Below, piece after piece: positions 1-9,099 of a stretch of DNA of 58,042 nucleotides. The translations under genes were made by a program, and so were the position numbers. Source of the stretch: Oehlia diaphana (Eukaryota > Glomeromycota > Glomeromycetes > Glomerales > Glomeraceae). Where the stretch lies: NCBI GenBank assembly GCA_003833135.1, contig QZLH01000751.1:4020-62061 (forward strand), written 5' to 3'. The notes under the pieces are model-generated. The model did not search any database. It was not told the origin of the DNA and saw only the letters and a program-made list of their open reading frames with translations. Numbering within the stretch: the stretch's first letter is position 1; each line of letters begins with the position of its first letter.

Positions 1-1590
1 CTTATTAATATTTCTAAATAATATATGTAAATAAATTTAAAGAAAATAAATAATTTTATTCAAATATTAAAAACTTAATATCTTCATAAATTTCTAACAT
101 ACATGATTTTTACTTACAGAATCTCTTACTTTTGTCCTTTAATTTCATTATGAAATCACAATATTCTAATCATTACTTCACAAAATATTAGATATTTTAT
201 ATCTAAATAGTAATATAAAGAATATATGAACACAAAGAATTAAATGATATTAATAATAAGTTTTATTGAATTCTCTAAAGTTTTTGATAAATTTACTAGT
301 ACTATAAATGCACTATCTATTTGCGAAGTATCAGAAAGTTTTGATTAATTTAAGGATAGGGTATTTAGTGGATTCACAATTACCTTAGAGGATTCGCAGT
401 TTTTCACAACTTTTAACTTGCTTTTTGGTCTAATTTTATGAATAAACTATGACAAAAACTATACTATTTGATAGACCTTAACTCTAAAAACCAAAGTGTA
501 AAGTTTTGTTTGAGTTTCATGGGTCAAAAAATTTTTTTACTTGTAACGAGTCTAGATTTGACGATTTTTGCCATGATCTTTATATGATCACGTGACTTAA
601 CATATCATACCCTTAAAGGTAAATGAAAATATTATAACTTGTCACTAGTGGATCCTAAAGGGATCGTGTCACTAGAAAAAAAAAGCTAGTGACAGAACTA
701 GTGATGCAGATAATAGGCTCTTTAGAAATTCTAGGCCGAAAGAAAGATTTTTTGATAGGTGTTACTGGTGTCACTAGTGTCACTAAAAAAATCTGAGTCT
801 TCCTACTTTTTTTTTATTTTTATATATATATGTATAGTATATACTATATATTCATTAGAGTACCATAGAAAAATTGAATTTTTTCCTTAAATTTTACTAC
901 TTTTTACTAGTGACACTAGTGATACTAATCAAAAAAGAAATAAAATAGCCTAATAATCTCAAGAAAGATAACAAATCCGTCACTAGTTCTGTCATTAGTT
1001 CTGAATACTAACTGGTGACATTAGTGACAAAATTATTATAGATATCAAACTAATACTTATACTGGTGCAATAGTTGGGTTATAAGATGATGCACTTCTGG
1101 CAATCAAATAGGCCAGCCAAGATAATACATATTGCACCTCCAATTCTAGATACAAAAATATGTGGCATAAATGCATATATATTGGGTTCTGAAAATATTC
1201 CTAGACATTTCCATCACTAGCCCGTAACTATAAAGGGGTGTTCAGTCTATAACAGGATCACGTGACTGGCGCAGTAAGGCACAGTAAAATTCCATTAATT
1301 TTAGCCAGCACTATTCCATATTTTTTTTCCAAAACTTTGAGACTCAATAGCTTAGCATCTAGACATCCAATCCATGCGATCTTAGCATCATTGGAAAGCT
1401 CTCAACGTCCTCTTTCAAACGACCATAAAAATGCATAAAACCAATCACAGAAAGCCAAGATATTCTACCCCAAAGATCGGCCAGAAATTATGTCATAGTG
1501 CCAGCCAAAATCTGATCCGCAAATTAACTGCACCATCCGATCACAACATGATTTTTAGCAATCAATGCTATCCTAGCATCTTGGCTACAA
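1..1590. other. Gene-free AT-rich DNA with clustered CACTAGT motifs
   Basis: I see no convincing coding region here; the only longer open frame (about 1431-1637) has no domain and overlaps repeats. Between about 640 and 1030 the word CACTAGT or its close variants (CTAGTGAC, CATTAGTGAC) recurs roughly ten times in both orientations. CACGTG-containing words (GATCACGTGAC) occur near 588 and 1257. The stretch reads as old repeat-derived DNA. Confidence 0.5.
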
Positions 1591-1755
1591 AAAGGTCACA
1601 GAGCATTGAAAACAAGCGGATAGCTAGAAGGAAATAAAAAGAGGATAGAGCAATAAAATCAAGCAAATATCTACAAAGCAATAAAAAGGCTACAGAGCAA
1701 TAAAATCAAGTGGATAGCAATAAAGCAATAGTAAGGCCACAGAACATTAAAAACA
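1591..1755 (+). repeat. Degenerate ~48-bp tandem repeat, about 3.5 copies
   Basis: Successive blocks begin AAAGGTCACAGAGCATTGAA, AAAGAGGATAGAGCAATAAA, AAAAGGCTACAGAGCAATAA and TAAGGCCACAGAACATTAAA, spaced about 47-48 bp apart. Each continues with an ATCAAG-GGATAGC-like tail. Copies are diverged, so the array is old. Confidence 0.6.
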
Positions 1756-1801
1756 GTAACTAGGTAACATTATACTCATAACTAGATAACATTATAATAC
1801 A

Positions 1802-1855
1802 ACTAGATAAAACTAGATAACACTCTTATAAGAGTGTTATCTAGTTTTATCTAGT
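1802..1855. repeat. Perfect 54-bp palindrome
   Basis: The segment equals its own reverse complement over all 54 bases, centred between 1828 and 1829 (CTTATAAG at the centre, ACTAGATAAAACTAG at the left edge). Single flanking copies of AACTAGATAAC lie just upstream at about 1779 and 1799. With no spacer it would form a cruciform or an RNA hairpin. Confidence 0.95.
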
Positions 1856-1998
1856 ACTTTTAGTATTTCACAACTTTTAATTATCTTATAACTTTTAGTT
1901 CTTCGCAACTTTTAGTTGTCTAGAAACTTTTAGTTTTTTGTAACTTTTAGTTGCCTTGTAATTTTTAGTTTTCTGTCACTTTTAGTTGTCTGCAACGT
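1856..1998 (+). repeat. ACTTTTAGTT-type short tandem repeat
   Basis: The core (CA)ACTTTTAGTT recurs about eight times at 15-19 bp spacing, separated by short words such as GTCT, TTCG and TTTG. It starts directly after the 54-bp palindrome. Confidence 0.7.
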
Positions 1999-2229
1999 AA
2001 ATATGCAACTATCAACTTTATTCCTCTGATTTTTTAGATTGTTCACCATAATTTTTAGTAATCTGCAATATCAAAACAATTACTTTAGATCACTGATTTT
2101 ATCGAACTAATAAGTACTTTTCCTTATTTTCTGTTTCGTTAAGAGCTGACATGTTAATAAAAATATAAATTGCTTATATAAAAAAAGGATGAATGATAAC
2201 AATATAGATATAGCATGAACTAACTATAA

Positions 2230-3925
2230 TTTTTATCTTACTCTGATATACAGATCAAGTCTATAAAGTCTGTATTAGCATCAAAGCAAAGAAAAATCCT
2301 TTCACTTTTTAAAAAGGTTAGAATATGATGATAATGTTGTGTTAAATTTCAATATTTCTTTAATGATCTCTTATCATTTGCAGAATAAAGAAATTGTTGA
2401 TTTAACTGAAGTAAGCATGAATAATTAATCTGCGTAGATTTCTGTATTTTTATTGCTAATGATAGCTTTACTTAATACTCTTTTTAGGATACAAGTGATT
2501 GCAAGATATATTTCTCTAAATAAGTTCTTACTTCCTAGTTAAAAAATTTATGATTAATGTTATATACTAAATTTAGCAGAAGATCCAAAGCAAAGAAAGT
2601 ATGAAGAAGCGCATTCATGCAAAAACTACCATTGATGGAAAGGTGAACGATGATGGTGTAAGTTGATCTTTATGAATCTATTTCATCTATTTTTTTTATA
2701 AAAGCTATCTGAATAATTATTGTTATCCATCAGCTGAAGACTCCACTTTGAAAACCTTTTAAAGAAAAAGAAACTAAAGACATTACTATCCCACAAAAGC
2801 CAAAACTTTGCAAGCGCTCTTTCCAATACTTGTCAAAATATATATTGGTGAATATTAATGAATAGGGTTTGATTATGAAAGGTAATCAAGATGTTATAAT
2901 TCCAAAAATTTCAGATGAAATTCAATAATAGCTCATAAATGTACTATTGGTAAGTTAGCACAAATCTTCTTCCAAGATGGTGTAAGGATATACATTAAAG
3001 ACCTCTCTTTTAGTCTGAAAAGGATAGGTTTATTAGTACTATCATAACTTCACTAAACTCCAAACATAAATTTTAGAAGATATGCAGAATAATTCTTTAT
3101 GACTTGTGAGTATATATACTGTATTATCCAGGATTCTACATAAATCACCTTCTTAAAACAACAGATTAATTCTCACTCAGTTTTTTCATGACTAGCAAAG
3201 GTCAAAATATCAGGAAGAGAAAGTATACCGTAGAGTAAATTGTACTATTGTTCAAGGCCATACAGTTGGTTTACAGAGAGTATAAATTTGACTGGATCAA
3301 GGTTCAACTTGAATGTATTAAGAATATAAAACTTCTGTTCCTGAACTATGATTTAATGTTAAACAAAGTGGATGGTGTCTATATGAAAGCCTTGAACAAC
3401 AAAAGATAGTATTTATTGAAGTATCAGGAGGTCTTAAAGCCACTGTAGAAAAGCATGTGTGGAAAGACACTGAAAAACTGATCAAAAAGGATTGGTATCT
3501 TTACTGAGAGATTATTTAGATAAGAATTCAACGAATGTAAAGAATATCTAAACATATATAATGCAGGTTATTAGTAATATTTTTACTACTACATCTAGTC
3601 CTTTCAAATAGCACAAATCTTATATAGGTAATCTATTTTAGGAGATTGAATAACACTAAGTGAATCTGCCTTATTGAAAAGCATTTTTATATGGTTTTAC
3701 AAATAAAGTCTGCATTGCATTTGATAATGTTAAGAAGTTTCTTGAAATAATTGAATTGCTTTATGTTTTATTGGTAGGTATTTTCTACATATGCCTTTAG
3801 ATCTTGTAAAAGCTTTAGTATATAAACAACACTTATGTTCAATCCTTAGAGAAGACTTGAAGGCCAAAAATGTGAACTTAAGAAGCTGATGCTCACCAAA
3901 CTTATTAAAGATGTACTTACGGTTC
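2230..3925 (+). pseudogene. Eroded multi-exon gene of a lineage repeat family
   Basis: Short coherent peptides alternate with GT..AG introns but are broken by many stops. An exon after the acceptor at about 2580 reads KIQSKESMKKRIHAKTTIDG in one frame. Around 3400-3560 the plus strand reads IFIEVSGGLKATVEKHVWKD, then LRDYLDKNSTNVKNI, stop, TYIMQV; about 3625-3790 continues with LIEKHFYMVLQIKSALHF. I recall proteins with a similar IEVSGG...DTEKLIKE...LRDYLDK order as a repeated family in Rhizophagus genomes; that match is from memory, not searched. The function of the family is unknown to me. The many stops and frameshifts make a working product unlikely. Confidence 0.5.
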
Positions 3926-4409
3926 AAGATTGGATCTGGATTTCAAAATCAGTCACAGAATGGGAAGATATTGGATTTTAAAAATGGATCCAGTTCATTC
4001 TATTGCTATTATTTTATTGCTATTGTACTTGTTAACACAAATGTATATTCTTAAAATAGATAAAGTTTCATTACAAATCACAATTCAAAAATATTAAATC
4101 TCATAAATATCTGAACATATACAGTATATTAAAATCACATGACTGATTGTTCCCTAAGGGAAGAGTTTTTATAATCTAAAATTTAGGTTGATCATGAACT
4201 ATATAGATGAGATTACGTTGTGGTAATGTGCTAGCTATGAAAGATGAGTGAGACACTAAAATAATTCTTTGCATCCGTATTTATCATAATAAAAGTATAG
4301 AAACTTCATCATGTAAATCGATCACCTGAAATGCACCAGTAAAATACTTGCTAAATAGGGTTATGCAATGTAGGATTGGCATATATATCTCACATAAGTG
4401 TTATAGAAT

Positions 4410-5910
4410 CTGAGTTTGACTTACTTAGAGAAGAAAATGCCAGACTTATGGCTAAGATAACTGGGCTTGAGTTTGAGAAAGCTAAACTTGAGGCAAGGAA
4501 GGCTGATCTATAGAAAGAGTCGTGAAATTGGAAGAGGAATAGTTGGAGAATATAGTAATAAAAAACTTATTACATACATCTCAAATATCATGAAAAACGT
4601 GATCATATCTCTTGGCTATATGTTAATAAAACAATATTCGGGCATGAATATTTTTTCTGGCAATCATTATTTCGCATATGAGGTTTGAGAATTTATATGC
4701 TAATCCTTCATCATTTTTATTGATTTGCAAGAGATTAATGAATGACGAAATGCAGTACGTAATTGCTAGTAAAGATCTGGAAAATGTTTTTTCTTACGAT
4801 ATTTACAAGTTCTATAAAAAGGGACCCTTTTTTCTCACAACTGTTCTAATGCCTTATCTTCTAGCTGATTAACAATCAAAGGTGGGCAATATGTATAAAT
4901 CACATATTGAAGTTCTCATAATAAATATCGCTAGCAAAGCTAACGCTCTTTTCTCTCCAGTTAGAACATTAATATTCCAAAAGTAGATCTATACCCAATA
5001 TGTGGAAATGATATTTATATGCTTGAACTTGCCATAATCAAGAATTTACTTTAGCTTCCTGTGGTCATATTTTTCACCAAAAGTGTCTCAAAGAGTATTT
5101 GGTGAATGGTGAGTCTAGATTGCCCTTATGATGGTTGTAATAGAGATATCAAAACTTTTTCTCTTTTGGAATCTTTTAAAGGTATTGCAAAACCAGACAG
5201 CCTTCATGAACGTAGATAACAATGATGGAGCGCTTACGGAAGAATCTACAAACTAGACAATACGTACTAGGGAAGATAGTAACGAATCATGCAAAGCACC
5301 TCTCAGCTTCACATCCACTTTCGGTAAAAAGGCAAAGAAGACTAAGAAGGCAGTTGATTAGGATCAATCCCCTATATTGCAAAAACTGATTAAAGAGCTG
5401 ACTACTACCGATCCTGGAGATGAAGAAATTTTGCAAACTGAACCCACCTCTGAATCGAACAATGTCTCAAATATCTTCCTCAACCTATATAATAAGATTG
5501 TTGCTGGTAAAGACTAACTAAAAAAGACAACACAAGATGTTCTTCACCATTACTTTGATTTTGAGGAAGCAATGAAGAAAAGGTATGATTATTATAGATG
5601 AAGATTTGGCGTCTCAGTCTCTAGTTGATGATGATGTGCAGAAACAGCTTCCCAATGTTACAGAAGAAGCTCTTTGAAAAAGAATTGAAAGAGCTCAAAA
5701 GGTTTATGGTCTCTTCAGTAGCATCAATGTGGATGTAAATATGGGTAGGGCTATGATAGAAAGAATTAAAACTTTTTCATTATCAACTATAACGGCCTTG
5801 TCTAAGGAAGACATTAAATATGTAATTGTAAAGTGCTTCAGGGATAGTTTAGTATATTTCGCCACATATTACAGCGCCTGTGACTTGCATGTCCGGCAAT
5901 ATCTGTTATA
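4410..5910 (+). pseudogene. Eroded RING-finger-like repeat-family gene
   Basis: Reading the plus strand across frames gives an N-terminal coiled coil (EFDLLREENARLMAKITGLE at about 4410-4480), then near 4990-5150 a RING-like cysteine/histidine pattern: PICGNDIY, SCGHIFHQKCLKEY and a final C-P-Y-D-G-C. Further on come a basic stretch FGKKAKKTKKAVD (5320), a segment like NIFLNLYNKIVAGKD (5470), YFDFEEAMKKRYD (5560) and QLPNVTEEAL (5650) ending near 5910. Internal stops and at least three frame changes interrupt it. Intact relatives, as I remember them, are a large Rhizophagus family; the RING suggests an E3 ligase ancestor. This copy is dead as annotated. Confidence 0.6.
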
Positions 5911-5939
5911 GTGTAAAAAATAGTGTTCTGAAAACATGT

Positions 5940-6290
5940 ATTAATAAAGTTTAGCCAGTTCGGCCATTTATTTTTTTTAATTGATACTGGCTACTCATAT
6001 TAGTGGACACGCATGTCCAAATTTTTTGATCGATACTGACCACCGCATAATTATGGACATGCATGTCCAAAATTCCTTTGTACTGCGCCAGGATTACTGG
6101 TCTAATTTTCCCGGAATATAATTAGCCGATCATCTCGTGATTTAGCCGGGCCAGCAAACAAGGCGCTGTGCATAGAAACTCGCCAGCTCCTGGAACTCTC
6201 CTAGGGATCTAGGGTGATACAAGTGATATGATATACGTCATGCCACAACCGATTTAGCCAGGCGCCGTGCATATGCATGTAAATATAAAA
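5940..6290. repeat. Diverged two-unit repeat around a GGACATGCATGTCC palindrome
   Basis: Two adjacent blocks of about 45-50 bp share GATACTG(G/A)C(T/C)AC, then GGACACGCATGTCC (about 6004) and the perfect 14-mer palindrome GGACATGCATGTCC (about 6055). The following 200 bp are locally GC-richer and contain two related words, GGCGCTGTGCAT and GGCGCCGTGCAT, so the block looks like a dispersed repeat rather than gene DNA. Confidence 0.5.
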
Positions 6291-6346
6291 TTAATCCAAA
6301 AATGAATCTGATATTTTATTATAATATAGTTGTTAGTATTTGTTAT

Positions 6347-6426
6347 TTACTAATCTAGTAGTATATAAATGAGTTATCATCCAAAGGATGATAACTCATT
6401 TACAGTATATACTACTAGATTAGTAA
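6347..6426. repeat. Near-perfect inverted repeat (hairpin)
   Basis: Left arm starts TTACTAATCTAGTAGTATAT; the right arm is its reverse complement ending at 6426, separated by a loop of about 3 bases (AAA). The left arm lacks 5 bases (CTGTA) present in the right arm; otherwise the 36-41 nt arms match. Weaker pairing seems to continue outward for another 10-15 bp. Confidence 0.9.
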
Positions 6427-6611
6427 GTAGCTAATACTTATAAAAATTGATCTTAATAAATTAAAATTATATGCAGATATCAGTTAAGAGTGGGATTGCG
6501 ATAAATTATTAAGTACCAAATAAGAGAAATAAAATAAGATTTAATTGCATAGTTTACGAATTAAAATATCTATTTTAATAAAATTTCCTTTGAATATTAA
6601 ATGAAAAAAAG

Positions 6612-6692
6612 AAAATAGGCGTCGGGATAATTAGTGTCGGGATTTTGAATTTTTGGATTATGATTTGTCAAGATTGTGAACGTCGTAATTGT
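6612..6692 (+). repeat. Copy of a dispersed GGGATTTTGAATTTTTGGAT repeat
   Basis: This stretch matches, in inverted orientation, the sequence at about 53244-53312 (words GATTTTGAATTTTTGGATTA and GATTGTGA shared in order). The two sites are 46 kb apart, which indicates a dispersed element family. Confidence 0.6.
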
Positions 6693-6948
6693 ATTGACAA
6701 TATTAAATACAGTATAAATAAAAAAAACTATTCAGCAATTTGTAAGCTATAGATCAAAGGTATAATATAATTGTTAAATGTGTGTACTTTTTTTGCATGG
6801 ATTAATATGCAATTTTTTACTTAAAAGTGTACGACAGGTTCCTTAGTAATAACATGTGTCTAAGAAGAATACAACACAAATAAATTTGATTGTATGGGAT
6901 GTTTTGTCAACTTGTTACTTCACTTTTTGGAGAACTGACTCATTTCAG

Positions 6949-7324
6949 GTTCCTTTTTATGGAATTCTTTAAATCAAAGGAATTCTCCGACATTATTTGC
7001 AAGCAGCAGTTTCATCTCTGAGAATAACAAGAATCATTTCCTAATACGCTACAACATCTACAATACCATAGATAAGAATAAAAAATCGGCTTTAGGATTT
7101 CTCTACTACAGTATCTATGTGTTTCTCTTATTCTTCTTGATCACGAATTATACACTTATACCTAGACCCGACGAATTATTAGATACCATCTCAAGAGTGA
7201 CGCACAAATTCTCAATTCCTGTAATAGTATTTCTGAATTTATCATCGGTATGCCTTTCTTTTTTTAGCATCTACAATGACAAATTACAAATCCGTAAACT
7301 TCAATCTTGTACATTTTTAGTTTG
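6949..7324 (+). pseudogene. Orphan membrane-protein exon or gene remnant
   Basis: Directly after a plausible acceptor (TCATTTCAG ending about 6948) one frame stays open for about 124 codons to a TAG at 7322. It encodes a serine/asparagine-rich part and two hydrophobic stretches (GFLYYSIYVFLLFFLITNYT and FSIPVIVFLNLSSVCLSFFS) around the polar segment PRPDELLDTISRVTHK. There is no in-frame start near the beginning, and I could not connect an upstream exon in frame: the best candidate (reading WDVLSTCYFTFWRTDSFQ) shifts frame around 6965. I do not recognise the family. It is either the 3' exon of an unresolved gene or an eroded fragment. Confidence 0.35.
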
Positions 7325-8370
7325 AAAAACGACATATATTGGGATCTTTTTATAGCGTTTTATGAAACATTTAGAAAAATATAGTAAACCAAAATTGCGA
7401 TCTTTCATACCAACGAGCAATTCACATGTTTCAAAGTTGATAAAATAAAATTAATGAACCACCAATTGAATAAAAGAAAATTCTTAATGACGAATTGGGC
7501 AGCTCATTTTTTTATGAAAAAAAAAAAAAATTTGCAAAAGTTCTATGAAGTTCAATTAAACTATATATAGTATAGCAATTATTATTGTACCATTATATCA
7601 TACAATTTTTTATTTTATTTTAAAAAGTAAATAAGTAAATATAAAATATATTATCATTTCTTTCTCATAACATGATTGGTAATAACAAAATTATCATTAA
7701 CCTAATTAAAGTATAATGGTCGATTTTATCTTAGAACGGATATAAACAAGAAATATAGGGTTAATTTTTACGACGAGTTTTCCTTGCTTACACTCGTACA
7801 GTAAATTTTGATATACAATATAGAATTCTTTTTCTTTTAATGATATGAAACGAGATGGTCAAATTGTTATTGAATTTTTTTTTATGACCAAATTTATTGA
7901 TATATATATAGTTTTAGTAAGTGATTAACGCAGCATAGTAATATTAGAACCAAATTGTTATATTCAAGTTAATAAATAATGTGTTACCTGTTTTTTATCA
8001 TTATTATTATCATTTTCTAAAAAAAGGGATGATTGATTTAGGAGATACTCAATAAAAGGTTAGTAATCAACTCCTGAAACTCTTAAAGGGCTTTTTTTTT
8101 TAAGAAACTGAACTGTGGCAAACCAAAAAAAAGTCAACAATGGTCGTCCATAAATATATATGACATACTTTATATGCAACAAACAATCATATAATCATAA
8201 TCTCCAAATAACTTTTGCTTTTGTATGTTTTGTATGCAAAAAATGTACAATAGTATAATATATACTATGTAACCATCATACAAATTACCATCATACAAAT
8301 TAATATTTATTTAAGTGTAATTCTCAAAAAAAAAAAGAAAAAAAAAAGAAAAGAAAATTATAATATCACA
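7325..8370. other. AT-rich spacer
   Basis: No open frame with codon character. Contains homopolymer runs and several TATATA tracts; the last ~50 bp before the next start codon are A-rich, as in other gene leaders in this window. Confidence 0.5.
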
Positions 8371-8904
8371 ATGCTGAATCACATAGTTCAAAATTCATCT
8401 AGATTACAAACTATTTCTGCGAGTACCAATGGTATAACATCTTTTCTTAATCTAAAAAAAAGAAATCCTTTCTATTACAATATAAATATAAACAATCATG
8501 ATAGTAAAGATTATGATCGAAATGAGAATATCCAATGTAATAATATAAATGAACGAACTATTTCACTCGCTGCAAAACATTTACGTATATCAACACCATC
8601 ACCATTATTAGAGTTTACAACTTCTAAAACTTCTTCATTTCGAAGTGATTATGATTTCTTAAGTGCATTTGGTATTTTGAAATCTGTACCAAGTCCTTCT
8701 AACAAAATCTTTTCTAATAAAAAAAGGTATATTTTATTCAATCCTCCATTACCAAAAACAAATATACTTGACGAACAATATTATATTAACAAACATAAAT
8801 TTGGTGATAAAAAAGCAAATAAAAATGATTTTATTATAATGCCTACTGTTTTTATATCTGATTATATGAACGAGGACATGGAGATATATGAAGATGATGG
8901 TTAG
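8371..8904 (+). CDS. Hypothetical protein, 177 aa, Asn/Ser-rich
   Basis: A single uninterrupted frame from ATG at 8371 to TAG at 8902. The protein is rich in Asn, Ser, Ile and Lys, has no signal peptide or membrane segment that I can see, and ends in an acidic tail (EDMEIYEDDG). The middle (LRISTPSPLLEFTTSKTSSF) is serine/threonine-rich and looks disordered. The leader is a 40-nt A-rich tract. I do not recognise the family. The codon use resembles neighbouring real exons, and the frame is longer than chance in DNA this AT-rich, so I consider it probably real. It is convergent with the malonyl-CoA synthetase gene on the other strand, about 195 bp apart. Confidence 0.55.
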   Translation: MLNHIVQNSSRLQTISASTNGITSFLNLKKRNPFYYNININNHDSKDYDRNENIQCNNINERTISLAAKHLRISTPSPLLEFTTSKTSSFRSDYDFLSAFGILKSVPSPSNKIFSNKKRYILFNPPLPKTNILDEQYYINKHKFGDKKANKNDFIIMPTVFISDYMNEDMEIYEDDG

Positions 8905-9099
8905 TTGATTGTTGATATATAGTTTTTTTATTTTAGATTATTACAGTACAAAAGTCATAAACTTTCATATTATGTTAAGGAGCATTTTTCACTATATTTT
9001 GCAATATATTATTATAGAATAAATAAAAACATGTGATCCCAACGTTGATTGGCTGGGATCAAACACGTGACTTCAATTATCAAACGCTGTCTTATGTTG

